Below, piece by piece: positions 18,001-25,618 of a stretch of DNA of 64,000 nt. The translations under genes and the position numbers were made by a program. Each line of letters starts with the position of its first letter. The stretch's first letter is position 1. Under the pieces are notes generated by a model. The model did no database searches and was not told the DNA's origin. It saw nothing but the letters and a program-made list of their open reading frames with translations. The stretch is from CTSoil-075 sp042610375 (GTDB lineage: Bacteria; Bacillota; Negativicutes; DSM-13327): positions 39,395 to 103,394 of the forward strand of contig NZ_JBGJZL010000013.1 of NCBI RefSeq assembly GCF_042610375.1, read 5' to 3'.

Positions 18001-18208
18001 CCAATGGATAGGTTACCTGATCTTGCACTTCCTGAGGCCCTCGCCCCATCCAATCAGCATACACCAGTACTTGATTTTCGCTTAAATCTGGATAGGCATC
18101 AATGGGCGTATCCCGCACCACAAAGGTTCCCCAGATAATCACCAAAACAGACATAGCAATTACCAATACTCTATTTTTTAAGGAGATTTCAATTAACTTA
18201 TTCAGCAT
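15029..18208 (-). CDS. cusA: Heavy-metal efflux RND pump, CusA/CzcA family
   Basis: Proton-driven inner-membrane pump, 1059 residues, for export of monovalent or divalent metal across the cell envelope. It shows the HME-RND start (LNKLIEISLKNRVLVIAMSV), twelve expected membrane segments in two blocks, DAAIVMVEN near residue 400, and the two large periplasmic loops. A Gly/Ser/Met-rich insertion (SSMGGGGMGG) sits near residue 795. Metal specificity cannot be read with certainty, but Met-rich partners favour copper or silver. The RBS GGAGGATGAAAC is clear. It is third in the operon. Confidence 0.93.
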   Translation of the reverse strand: MLNKLIEISLKNRVLVIAMSVLVIIWGTFVVRDTPIDAYPDLSENQVLVYADWMGRGPQEVQDQVTYPLETALRGLPKVKDVRSASSLGFSMVTVIFEDDVDTYFARQVVNEKVQQAIPKLPRGVQPALGPVSTPMGQVFMYTMESDRHNLAELRTIEDFLIKPQLSAVPGVAEVASIGGYVLQYQVNIDPDLLKAYRVSVGQVFGAISGNNANIGAKVVEQNGQEYVIRGLGLVQSVDDIQNIVVGQNGNVPVYVKNVARVNLGPDFRRGVLTKSGQEAAGGIVIQRMGSNTIDVIDQVKEKITEIQGTLPQGMKIIPYYDQTDLVKRASATLDRALLEEFILVSIIVLAFLGNIRSSIIVTSAIPIGILIAFIWMKGIHLSANLMSLGGIAIGIGVMTDAAIVMVENIYSHLARNGGQRSIVDVTMEAAKEVAAPIFFSITIIIVTFLPVFTMTGVEGKLYTPMAWTKTFAMTGSLILAFTLVPVLCTILLRGKVKEEDTWIVKKMHQAYLPMVKGAVKYRKAIIGVAIVVMIAGFSLLPLIGTEFMPSLDEGTILVMPTMLPSVSLTEAVESAKKMDRLIMEIPEVDMSVGKVGRAESAMDPAPINMIETIVTLKPKEQWRQGFTKTDIEQEMMGKLANLPGLNLAFTQPIAGRLSMLTTGVRTELGIKIYGDDLKVLQQKAFEIEKALAGVSGVSDLLAERVFGAPYLEVQINREKVARYGLSINDVEDALELAVGGRVATTTIEGKKRFDVLLRYNRDNRENINAMQNILVPIAGSSSVKAAGGSSMGGGGMGGSAAGGAAPSGAYVRLGEVAQFQVVDGPSMISSENGIYRVIVQLNTRGRDVVSFVDEANKVIKEKVQLPPGFSIKWTGQYENQQRAKARLAIVVPAVIVLTFFLLYMAFSSARDAALILMNIPFAMVGGIVAVYATGMYLTVAAAVGFIALCGIATQNGVIMVTHIKHLRKTKTLEEAIVEGASDRLRPVMMTALVASLGLFPLIFTSGAGAEVQRPMATVVVGGLVTATILTLIVLPSLYYVWNERQEKKQLLEAYHEKK

Positions 18209-18219
18209 GTTTCATCCTC

Positions 18220-19509
18220 CTAAAGACCAGTGTGACCGGTATGACCACTATGGTCAACAGCCGGGGCAGAACCTGTCGTCGGTGGCGCAGACGTAGCTGT
18301 ATTATTGGAAGCTGGAAGCGCTGCATTACCACTAGCTTTTGAACTGCCATGACCAGCATGACTGCTGAATTGACCTAACTGAGTCTGCGAATCAATGAGA
18401 AACGCGGCGGCGGTCACAACAGTATCGCCTTCTTGTAAACCAGAAAGAACTTGAATATAGCCGTCGGCTTCCTGACCAGTTACAATATCTCGTTTAACGA
18501 AAGTTTCCCTATCTTGCGCCACAAATACGATTTTGCGAGTTCCAGTGTCAAGAAGGCTAGAAACTGGTACAACCAAATTTTCAGCCAGCGGCACATTAAT
18601 TGCCACATTTACAAATAAGTTAGGTTTTAATTTTCCTTCTGGGTTGCCCATTTCTACCCGGACTTTTACAGTGCGCGTCGCATCATCAAGTACTGGGTTA
18701 ATAAAGCTTACACGCCCAGTAAAATTCTCACCAGGATAAGCACCACTTGTTACATTGACTTCTTGGCCAATCCGTACACCAGCAATATCTTTTTCATACA
18801 AATCAGCATACATCCAAACAGTCGATAAATCAGATACTGTATATAATTTTTCTCCTGGCATAATATAAGCGCCAGGTAACAATAGTTTTTCCATCACCGT
18901 ACCGCCAAATTGAGCATAAATGGTCATATAGTTATTGGCTTTCCGCGTATGTTCCAAATGAGTGATATCTTCATCAGGAATATTTAATAATTGAAGTTTG
19001 CGTCGCGCAGCTTGCAATAGACGATTATTGATTTGCACTACATCCTTGCTAGCTCCCTTTAGTTTTTGCACACTATCGAGAGCTAGAATATATTCTTCCT
19101 GAGCGGCAATGTAGGTCGGACTATACACAGAGGCAATGGCCTGCCCGGGAGAAATATACTGCCCCTCAGATGTCACGTACAATTCCTCTACCCGTCCTTC
19201 GACTCGGGACGTAATATAGGCTCGACTGCTATCATTCAGTGCCACTTTTCCTGTGGTCTTGATTTCCTTGTTCAATTCTTTTTTCATGACTTGAGCCGTT
19301 TGCACCCCAGCTAATTGCTGCGCTTTAGCATCAAGCTTCACCATTTCACCAGTCACAGCATTCCCCATACCTGCCATTTTTGAATGATCAACGGCAGTCA
19401 CAGGTTGTTGTTTATGAACGTAAGTATAATAGCCCACTGAACCAACAGCTAAAACACCGGCAGTCACGCCAATCAGTATCTTTTTTTTAGTATCTAATTT
19501 TTCTAACAT
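18220..19509 (-). CDS. cusB: RND periplasmic adaptor, CusB/CzcB family
   Basis: Membrane-fusion protein of 429 residues linking the RND pump to the outer-membrane channel. An N-terminal membrane anchor (ILIGVTAGVLAVGSVGYYTY) is followed by VDHSKMAGMG, a short Met/His segment like the metal-binding N terminus of CusB, then the lipoyl-like halves and helical hairpin (residues about 95-230), beta-barrel, and a His-rich tail (VDHSGHTGHTGL). The RBS is GGAGAGGAC. It is 11 bp before cusA and 33 bp after the TolC gene. Confidence 0.92.
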   Translation of the reverse strand: MLEKLDTKKKILIGVTAGVLAVGSVGYYTYVHKQQPVTAVDHSKMAGMGNAVTGEMVKLDAKAQQLAGVQTAQVMKKELNKEIKTTGKVALNDSSRAYITSRVEGRVEELYVTSEGQYISPGQAIASVYSPTYIAAQEEYILALDSVQKLKGASKDVVQINNRLLQAARRKLQLLNIPDEDITHLEHTRKANNYMTIYAQFGGTVMEKLLLPGAYIMPGEKLYTVSDLSTVWMYADLYEKDIAGVRIGQEVNVTSGAYPGENFTGRVSFINPVLDDATRTVKVRVEMGNPEGKLKPNLFVNVAINVPLAENLVVPVSSLLDTGTRKIVFVAQDRETFVKRDIVTGQEADGYIQVLSGLQEGDTVVTAAAFLIDSQTQLGQFSSHAGHGSSKASGNAALPASNNTATSAPPTTGSAPAVDHSGHTGHTGL

Positions 19510-19542
19510 GCTGTCCTCTCCATTTCTTCCTGATTTTTGATC

Positions 19543-20847
19543 TTATGGCAATGCCACACTCGTAAACATCGGTTTACCGACAGCCTTTTCCAGATTGGCA
19601 GTTGCCTTTTCATAGGTTACTCTCGCTTTATAGTAATCCAGTTTTACATTGCGCATTGCATTGAGACTATCTAGGACAGCCATAAAGTCTACTTTTCCAT
19701 TAGTGTACCCTACAACACCAGCCTGATAGGTTTGTTCTGCCTGTGGAATAATGGTGTTTTTATATAGATCAATCTGCCGCCAAGCTGACTGGGCTTCTAC
19801 GAGCGACATTTGAATATCCAGTGTTGTCATGTTCTGCATGTTAGTTAAAGTCGCTTTTGTTGCCTCTATAGTAGAGACTGCGGATTTGATTTGCGCCTGA
19901 TTTTTATCTTGCCAAATCGGTATCATAGCCATTACGCCAATTCTCCATGTATTGGATTTATCATTTTCCGGCATATCTGTTTTTTTGTAACGTTTATAGC
20001 CAAGTTGCAGTTCATAATCTGGTAATTGCTGTTTTTTTGCTAATTCCAGACCATTTTGCGCCATATCTACCTGATACTTCATTCCTAAAACAGATGGTTT
20101 AAGCTCGCTTGCCGTTTTTTGAAGTGCTGTGAGGTCGAAATTAGGCGGCGGAGCATTAAACTCTTCTTTTACTAATAAAGGAGAATCTGAGGCCCGCCCC
20201 ATTAATGTATTTAACTTGGCTTTACTCACTGCCTCCATGGAAGCCATATTAAGCAAATCAATGGTCATTTTTGAAAACTCAGTTTGCGCTTTGAGTGCAT
20301 CTTGTAAAGATACCATTCCCGTAGAATAATTTACCTGAGCAATTTGGGTCAGCTGCCCCATAATTTGTTGACTTTCCTTACCGATAGCCAGTGCCTGCCC
20401 AGCATATAGAAGATCATAGTAAGCTAGTTTGGTTGCTGTATAAACCTCGATTTGCTTATCTTGATAACCAGATTTGGTCATCAATGCATCATTCTCAGCC
20501 ATTTTTCCCATACTTTTAAGTTTAACCGGATTCATAATTTCCTGTGTCAGACTAAAATCAGTCATCATGCCATCAAAGGGGTTTTTGGAACTTGTAGGGA
20601 TATCATCTTTCATAATTCCAAATTTCGGATTCGGCTGAGCGGTGACTAAGGGTACGCGCCCCTTCTTTTCTTCCCAGCGTTTTTGTTGTTCCACGACTGT
20701 TGGATTGTTCTTCAAGGCAGTATCTACAATTTGCTGTAATGTAAGTGGTTCCTGGTTTTCAGCCGCCATGATCGGCGCCGATATACCAAAGACCATCAAA
20801 GCAGTCAATGCTAGTGTTTTATTTTTTAGCCATTTTCCTGTTCTCAT
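19543..20847 (-). CDS. cusC: TolC-family outer-membrane channel of the metal pump
   Basis: A 434-residue outer-membrane efflux protein with a signal peptide (MRTGKWLKNKTLALTALMVFG, cut near MAA-ENQ) and two OEP repeats of long helices. It supplies the exit duct for CusBA. The presence of such a gene shows that this Firmicute-like genome encodes an outer membrane. RBS GGAGAGGACAT. It is first of the annotated-length genes in the operon, 50 bp after a 33-codon ORF. Confidence 0.92.
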   Translation of the reverse strand: MRTGKWLKNKTLALTALMVFGISAPIMAAENQEPLTLQQIVDTALKNNPTVVEQQKRWEEKKGRVPLVTAQPNPKFGIMKDDIPTSSKNPFDGMMTDFSLTQEIMNPVKLKSMGKMAENDALMTKSGYQDKQIEVYTATKLAYYDLLYAGQALAIGKESQQIMGQLTQIAQVNYSTGMVSLQDALKAQTEFSKMTIDLLNMASMEAVSKAKLNTLMGRASDSPLLVKEEFNAPPPNFDLTALQKTASELKPSVLGMKYQVDMAQNGLELAKKQQLPDYELQLGYKRYKKTDMPENDKSNTWRIGVMAMIPIWQDKNQAQIKSAVSTIEATKATLTNMQNMTTLDIQMSLVEAQSAWRQIDLYKNTIIPQAEQTYQAGVVGYTNGKVDFMAVLDSLNAMRNVKLDYYKARVTYEKATANLEKAVGKPMFTSVALP

Positions 20848-20897
20848 ATGTCCTCTCCTTCATCTCATGAATAAAGTATCTTTTTGAATGTTGTCAA

Positions 20898-20999
20898 TTA
20901 TTGTCCTTCCTCTTTGACAACTAGTTCCTCCGCTCTATTAGCAAGATAGCACCATAAGTATCCGGTCACCACTAATTGAATCATAAGTACACCCCACAT
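20898..20999 (-). CDS. Small membrane protein ORF (33 aa) at the head of the metal-efflux operon
   Basis: ATG at 20997-20999 with GAGGTG six bases upstream; translation MWGVLMIQLVVTGYLWCYLA followed by NRAEELVVKEEGQ. One hydrophobic helix (about residues 3-19, with one Cys) and a charged tail. It lies between the tandem-repeat promoter (21039-21092) and cusC, so it would be the first gene of the transcript. Too short for standard gene calling. Coding is inferred from the RBS, the start and the position; no homologue is recognised. Confidence 0.55.
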   Translation of the reverse strand: MWGVLMIQLVVTGYLWCYLANRAEELVVKEEGQ

Positions 21000-21038
21000 T
21001 ACTTTCACCTCAATTTCATCTTTGCTTTCAATTTCCAT

Positions 21039-21092
21039 ATCATATACAAAAGTTGTGAAGATCTTGTGAAGAAGATTTGAAGAACTTATGTT
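21039..21092 (-). promoter_or_regulatory. Metal-efflux operon promoter: four 11-bp-phased repeats plus -10
   Basis: On the plus strand, heptamers TTGTGAA (21053), TTGTGAA (21064), ATTTGAA (21075) and TTATGTT (21086) start exactly 11 bp apart. On the minus strand these read as TTCACAA-type repeats, ending 8 bp before a TATGAT -10 (21039-21044). The pattern is that of an OmpR/PhoB-family activator that replaces a -35 element. The same layout occurs at 30254-30307 and 32219-32272. Confidence 0.8.
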
Positions 21093-21122
21093 ATTTATAC
21101 TGATTTGATTAAATTAGAATGT

Positions 21123-21166
21123 AAAAAGCCCAAAAACCTTGTTTTTGAAGGTTTCTGGGCTTTTTT
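21123..21166 (-). terminator. Terminator of larB-larE
   Basis: Long stem AAAGCCCA-AAACCTT paired with its complement, followed on the minus strand by GGGCTTTTT. It lies 75 bp after the larB stop and directly upstream of the metal-efflux promoter. It has a T-run on both sides. Confidence 0.85.
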
Positions 21167-21239
21167 AATACTCGAATCGCTTTCTCTTTTATTTAATATA
21201 GCTTTCTTCTACTTTATTTTCCCCTTTGATATTGTTATC

Positions 21240-21986
21240 TTATAATTTATTAATGATACTGGCATTATAAGCTGCGCCGAAACCATTATCGATATTAACT
21301 ACACTCACACCACTTGCACAACTATTGAGCATGGATAATAGAGCCGAAAGACCGCCAAAGTTTGCCCCATAGCCAACGCTTGTAGGGACGGCAATAATAG
21401 GTTTATCTACAAGTCCTCCCATAACGCTGGCAAGTGCTCCTTCCATGCCTGCAACTACGATCACTACTTTTGCACCCCGAATGATATTCATTTTTGCGAA
21501 AAGTCTATGAATGCCCGCAACTCCCACATCCACAATTTTTTCTACGCGATTGCCAAGAATCATTGCAGTCTCTGCAGCTTCCTCTACCACCGGCAGATCA
21601 GAAGTTCCCGCTGAAACGATGGCAATATAACTGTCGGTAAACTCTTCTTCTCGCTTTCGAATAGTGATTGTCCTCCCCAGCGGGTTATACTTAGCCTCTG
21701 CACAGATCATTTTTACTGCTTCGTACATTTTTTCGTTAGCTCGGGTTGCTAATATATTATTATCCTTAGTCAACATGAACTCAATGATGCTTTTCACTTG
21801 TTCTACTGTTTTCCCTTCACAATAGATCACTTCCGGATATCCTACTCGTATTTCGCGATGGTTATCAATCGTAGCAAATCCCAATTCCTTATAAGGTAAA
21901 TCTTCAATAATTTCCAGGACGGCTTCGACTTCTATTTCATTGTTTTTTACTTGTTGCAGCAGTTTTCTTATATCCACCTTATTCAT
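21240..21986 (-). CDS. larB: Nickel-pincer nucleotide cofactor biosynthesis protein LarB (copy 1)
   Basis: LarB carboxylates and hydrolyses nicotinic acid adenine dinucleotide to pyridinium-3,5-dicarboxylate mononucleotide, the first step to the lactate racemase cofactor. The AIR-carboxylase-like core shows IVSAGTSDLPVVEEAAETA, AGMEGALASVMGGL and PTSVGYGANFGG. GGGAGG lies five bases before the ATG at 21984-21986 (the second Met of a Met-Met pair); the frame is open to 22007. It follows larE by 34 bp. A paralogue is at 41238. Confidence 0.93.
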   Translation of the reverse strand: MNKVDIRKLLQQVKNNEIEVEAVLEIIEDLPYKELGFATIDNHREIRVGYPEVIYCEGKTVEQVKSIIEFMLTKDNNILATRANEKMYEAVKMICAEAKYNPLGRTITIRKREEEFTDSYIAIVSAGTSDLPVVEEAAETAMILGNRVEKIVDVGVAGIHRLFAKMNIIRGAKVVIVVAGMEGALASVMGGLVDKPIIAVPTSVGYGANFGGLSALLSMLNSCASGVSVVNIDNGFGAAYNASIINKL

Positions 21987-22020
21987 CATTTCCTCCCGGA
22001 ATTTCAAGGTATAGACCTCA

Positions 22021-22827
22021 CTATTTCTTTTCTATTGTTTCGTTAAAACTTCCGACCCGATATCCTTCCAAATCCAAAGTTACATACTGAAAGCCAAATT
22101 CTTTAAATTTGTCAGATATTTCTTCAAGAAGTTCTTCATTAAATAATTTGCTTTTATCCTTTTTATCCACTTCAATTCTTGCCAGATTGTCGTGGCAGCG
22201 CACTCGAATTGCCCGGAATCCTCTGTCCATCATGTATCTTTCTGCTTTTTCTATTTTGACAAAATCTTCTTCTTTCAGTTCATTGCCATAGGGTATTCTT
22301 GTCAGTAAACATGCATAGGATGGTTTATCCCAAGTACTAAGTCCTAATTCCTTAGATAAACTTCTAATTTCTTGCTTTGTCAATTGACAGTCTAATAAAG
22401 GGCTTTTTATATTTAGTTCCGTAAGCGCCTTTAATCCTGGTCTATAGTCACCGATATCGTCAAAATTGGTGCCATCGATAACATAATGATAGCCTTCTCT
22501 CTCTGCAATGGCTTTAATTTGACTAAATACTGCCTTTTTGCAAAGATAACATCTATTTTCCGGATTATTTCTAATTTCATCAATAATTGGTGCCTCTAGT
22601 ATTTCAAAAGCTACACCAAGTTCTGCTACTAATTGTTTGGCCTCCGCGATTTCCCATTTAGGAATATAGGGAGATTGTATGGTCACGGCTTTAAAGTTAT
22701 CGCCTAAGGCTTCCTTAGCTGCTTTAAGTAAAAAAGTACTGTCTACCCCTCCAGAGAAAGCCAAGATAACCTTCTCCATATTTTTTAAACAATTAAGCAA
22801 ATTTATATATTTTTCATTATTGATCAT
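22021..22827 (-). CDS. larE: Pyridinium dithiocarboxylate sulfurtransferase LarE (copy 1)
   Basis: ATP-dependent sulfur transferase that thiolates the LarB product. PP-loop SGGVDSTFLL at residues 25-34. Three cysteines stand out: Cys93 and Cys96 in NRCYLCKK and Cys173 in PSYACLLTR. In Lactiplantibacillus LarE only the last is present and is consumed; the three-Cys form is reported to hold a [4Fe-4S] cluster that carries the sulfur. The RBS is GGAG seven bases before the ATG. Forms a two-gene unit with larB. Confidence 0.93.
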   Translation of the reverse strand: MINNEKYINLLNCLKNMEKVILAFSGGVDSTFLLKAAKEALGDNFKAVTIQSPYIPKWEIAEAKQLVAELGVAFEILEAPIIDEIRNNPENRCYLCKKAVFSQIKAIAEREGYHYVIDGTNFDDIGDYRPGLKALTELNIKSPLLDCQLTKQEIRSLSKELGLSTWDKPSYACLLTRIPYGNELKEEDFVKIEKAERYMMDRGFRAIRVRCHDNLARIEVDKKDKSKLFNEELLEEISDKFKEFGFQYVTLDLEGYRVGSFNETIEKK

Positions 22828-23022
22828 AATTGATCTCCAATCTATATTATTATTCTTTTTTATATTTCAGAAAAAATCAATAAGTGATTAAGCCATGTCT
22901 GCGTATACAGGCACTTCCCTAAAATTAAGTTTATCACCTAGAGTTGACTTTAAATCAAGTGTTTTTTCATATAACCTAAATAAATGGAAAACCGGAATTT
23001 TTCTTTATCCAAACTATTACGA

Positions 23023-23055
23023 CAGGCATATTAGAGTAACATTCTAATATGCCTG
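23023..23055. terminator. 13-bp inverted repeat after the aldo/keto reductase gene
   Basis: CAGGCATATTAGA and its perfect complement around a 7-base loop, 16 bp after the stop at 23071. No strong T-run on the minus side, so termination is likely but not certain. The rest of 22828-23022 shows no gene that I can support. Confidence 0.5.
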
Positions 23056-23070
23056 CAGCTTTCTTAATAA

Positions 23071-24219
23071 TTATTCAAATAGGTCTGCAATCTTCTTTAA
23101 CTCCTTACGAATTTCAATACCTTGTGGACAATGACTTTCGCATTTACCGCATTCCACGCACTTAGAGGCAGGAGCCCCCATTTTCGACCATGCTCCATAC
23201 ATATATTTTGCGTCAGGTGAACCATCAAAAATCCAATGATTATTATATGTAGAGAAGCACATAGGGATATTGATACCGATAGGACAAGGCATACAGTAGG
23301 CGCACCCTGTACAATTGACTTTTATTTTCTTTTTAAAAATCTCCTTCACGGCTTCAACTATAGCTACTTCTTTTACTGTTAAAGAATTGGCTTCCCCTTC
23401 TTCGGCTACTTTAATGTTCTCGGTAACCTGCTCTATGGCATTCATGCCGCTTAATATCACTGATACCTCAGGGTGATTCCATATCCATCTTAATGCCCAT
23501 TCTGCTGGAGTTCTTCTACTGTCAGCTTGATCAATAATAGCTTTTGCTTCTTCGGGTAGCTTGGTCAGGTTACCGCCTCTTAAAGGTTCCATAATAACAA
23601 CGCCTAACCCTTTTTGGGCCGCATATTCCAGACCAGCCTTTCCCGCTTGGTAATTTTCGTCTAAATAATTATACTGAATTTGACAAAATGACCAATCGTA
23701 GTAATCTACTATTTCCTTAAATGATTCTCCTTTTTCATGAAAGGAAAATCCCGCATATCTAATTTTGCCATCTTTAATAGCCTGATCCAAAAACTCTCTA
23801 AATCCTGCTTCTTTTAACTGGGACCAAACATGATCATTTAAATTATGAAGTAAATAAAAGTCAATTACATCTGTCTCAAGCCGTTCAAGTTGCTCATTTA
23901 AATATCGATCCATATCTGCTCTCGTTTTGATTAGCCAAGTTGGAAGTTTTGTTGCTATATTGACTTTATTCCGATAACCATCTTTCAATACCTTAGCAAC
24001 AAAAGGCTCACTTTCTCCTCCTTGAGTAAAACCAGTTCCATGATAGGGATAAGCAGTATCAATATAATTTACTCCAGCATCAATCGCGTGTCGCACTAAC
24101 TGTATTGCTTTTTCTTCATCAATTTTAGTTGGATCATTACCAATAATCGGCAGCCTCATACAGCCAAAACCTAAAGCAGAAATCATCTCATTTGTTTTTC
24201 CAAACTTTCTATATTGCAA
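23071..24219 (-). CDS. Aldo/keto reductase with C-terminal ferredoxin domain
   Basis: A 382-residue NAD(P)H oxidoreductase. The AKR barrel (1-285) has MQYRKFGKTNEMISALGFGC, the active-site tyrosine in IDTAYPYHG, lysine in IATKLP and histidine in YLLHNL. The C-terminal part carries CTGCAYCMPCPIG (about 300-312) and CVECGKCESHCP (Cys354-364), two [4Fe-4S] motifs. The substrate is unknown. It follows a 74-codon gene by 55 bp and probably shares its TetR-controlled promoter. Confidence 0.88.
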   Translation of the reverse strand: MQYRKFGKTNEMISALGFGCMRLPIIGNDPTKIDEEKAIQLVRHAIDAGVNYIDTAYPYHGTGFTQGGESEPFVAKVLKDGYRNKVNIATKLPTWLIKTRADMDRYLNEQLERLETDVIDFYLLHNLNDHVWSQLKEAGFREFLDQAIKDGKIRYAGFSFHEKGESFKEIVDYYDWSFCQIQYNYLDENYQAGKAGLEYAAQKGLGVVIMEPLRGGNLTKLPEEAKAIIDQADSRRTPAEWALRWIWNHPEVSVILSGMNAIEQVTENIKVAEEGEANSLTVKEVAIVEAVKEIFKKKIKVNCTGCAYCMPCPIGINIPMCFSTYNNHWIFDGSPDAKYMYGAWSKMGAPASKCVECGKCESHCPQGIEIRKELKKIADLFE

Positions 24220-24274
24220 AATAAACCCACCTTTTTTAAAATTTTAATGAAATAACTAATAAATAATGCTGTTT

Positions 24275-24499
24275 TCATTTTCTTAAAACGACTTTGACTA
24301 TGGGTTTCTCGTAAGCACAGACATGAACGAATTGCCCGTCGCTAATCAGTTCCACCTTACCAAGTTGCCTCCCCTCCCAATCCCAGTCTTCAACAAGGTT
24401 TTTTACTATTTTCTCCATTTCAAAATAAGACAATTCTAAGTCTGCAGTAACCTGTACACCATAAATTGTGTTAACCACTTCAATTGTTCCTCCTGCCAT
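24275..24499 (-). CDS. Small conserved-looking protein of unknown function (74 aa)
   Basis: No family recognised. The product is mixed alpha/beta with a central acidic helix (LELSYFEMEKIVKNLVEDW) and ends KVVLRK. The ATG at 24499 has no clear RBS, whereas GGAGGA inside codons 3-4 is placed 10 bases before an in-frame GTG (24476-24478), so the true protein may be seven residues shorter. It lies between a TetR operator and the aldo/keto reductase and is probably co-transcribed with the latter. Confidence 0.6.
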   Translation of the reverse strand: MAGGTIEVVNTIYGVQVTADLELSYFEMEKIVKNLVEDWDWEGRQLGKVELISDGQFVHVCAYEKPIVKVVLRK

Positions 24500-24528
24500 A
24501 TATTAATCCGTTCATTCGGAAACTTTCA

Positions 24529-24601
24529 AAGAAAACTTGGCTTGCACCAAGCCTTAGTTGCCCTTGTTTGTAATCGAGAAAGTGTTATACTTTCTGATTA
24601 C
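24529..24601 (-). repeat. Palindromic intergenic repeat, copy 1
   Basis: Two joined dyads: a 32-base palindrome GTAATC...GATTAC with arms around AGAAAGT/ACTTTCT (24570-24601), a GGGCAACTAAG linker, and a second hairpin (CTTGG/CCAAG) ending in AAGTTTTCTTT. Same element as 26234-26306 and 28779-28877, in the opposite orientation. No coding capacity. Confidence 0.8.
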
Positions 24602-24610
24602 GCAACAAAA

Positions 24611-24626
24611 GAATGAACGTTCATTC
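24611..24626. promoter_or_regulatory. TetR-type operator, perfect 16-bp palindrome
   Basis: GAATGAAC-GTTCATTC. It lies upstream of the 74-aa and aldo/keto reductase genes and downstream of the tetR stop. A near copy stands in front of tetR, and a half-site (CGTTCATTC) at 24509-24517. Sites of this GAATGAAC type are bound by several TetR-family proteins. Confidence 0.75.
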
Positions 24627-24658
24627 CAATATTCAAAAATAAATACTCAATTTTAATT

Positions 24659-25231
24659 TTAACGCTTAATTGCATCCCATATGGCTTCTACACCCTCTTC
24701 AAGAGTGGCGCTATCAGGCTTAACTTCACTAAATATATAAAGATTTGCAAGTGCCTTGGTCGCACCGAAAGCAAGAGTATTAATCATTTCCATCGGAAGA
24801 TCTTTTAACAAAGTCTCTTCTTTAGCCCGAATAAATAATTTGTTCGCTGGTTCAAACATACGCAAACCTTCTTGACGAGTAGCAACCGTAATCAAAGGAG
24901 AGTTGGCATACTGCTCCATAAAAAGAAATTCCATCGGATTTTCAATAAAGTAATCGATAATCGTACGTAATAACATGATAAAACTTTTGCGGACAGGCAT
25001 ATTTTCTGAATAATTTTTAAAAACAAACTGCGCTAAACGAGACTTAACCTGAATATAGAGGCCATTAATCAAGTCCTCTTTACTAGGAAAGTAACGGTAA
25101 ATCGTACCTACTCCTATATTTGCTTTTTGCGCTATTTGCGACATGGGCGTACCATGAAATCCCTGTTCGGAGATCAATTCAAGGGTAGCTTGCAACAGAG
25201 CTGCTTTCTTATCCTGTATTTTTTCTTGCAT
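24659..25231 (-). CDS. TetR-family transcriptional regulator
   Basis: A 190-residue repressor. The N-terminal helix-turn-helix shows KAALLQATLELISEQGFHG, MSQIAQKANIGVGTIYRYF and PSKEDLI; the C-terminal ligand domain is helical and unassigned. Start ATG 25229-25231 has GGAG six bases upstream; a TTG four codons earlier is the alternative. Operator palindromes at 24611 and 25263 suggest that it represses itself and the neighbouring reductase genes. The inducer is unknown. Confidence 0.92.
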   Translation of the reverse strand: MQEKIQDKKAALLQATLELISEQGFHGTPMSQIAQKANIGVGTIYRYFPSKEDLINGLYIQVKSRLAQFVFKNYSENMPVRKSFIMLLRTIIDYFIENPMEFLFMEQYANSPLITVATRQEGLRMFEPANKLFIRAKEETLLKDLPMEMINTLAFGATKALANLYIFSEVKPDSATLEEGVEAIWDAIKR

Positions 25232-25262
25232 AATAGTCTCCAATTAAATAATAGTAGCAACA

Positions 25263-25278
25263 GAATGAACATTCATTT
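25263..25278. promoter_or_regulatory. TetR-type operator in front of tetR
   Basis: GAATGAAC-ATTCATTT, 14 of 16 bases as at 24611-24626. Placed 32 bp before the tetR start, as expected for autoregulation. Confidence 0.7.
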
Positions 25279-25542
25279 TTGTAAATATAGGTTACTCTAA
25301 AATAATCCAATTGTCAACCAATTTTTCCTTTAAGAAAAGAAAAAGACAATTGCAGCTACCGTGAATGCCAACTGGACTCATGTCACAGAATTAGCCCGGC
25401 AGAGCAGTATCGAATGATTAGTAATATTTTTAATAAATTTTCATTATATATTATATATCAATTCTTCTTCATGACCATATTAAAGTAACTCTGGTTTTTA
25501 CATTGTTCCTTTTTCGCTCAAATCATCCAATTTTTACTTATT

Positions 25543-25585
25543 GTCACATTTTCGTCATAGTTTTGTCATAATTTTGTGATATAGT
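25543..25585 (+). promoter_or_regulatory. Promoter with 11-bp-phased GTCATAA repeats
   Basis: GTCACAT (25543), GTCATAG (25554) and GTCATAA (25565) are spaced exactly 11 bp, and the last ends 8 bp before TATAGT (25580-25585), the -10 of the secreted-protein gene. The geometry equals that of the three TTCATAA promoters at 21039, 30254 and 32219, with G for T in the first base. The remaining sequence from 25279 shows nothing else. Confidence 0.7.
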
Positions 25586-25618
25586 AATATCAAATAAAGA
25601 TTGAGGAGATGAATACAT

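Noticed and set aside
22871..23010. Minus-strand open stretch reading ...RLYEKTLDLKSTLGDKLNF... before larE
   Set aside because: It has no start codon and a stop at each end within about 37 codons; I recognise no family, so it was not called a gene or a remnant.
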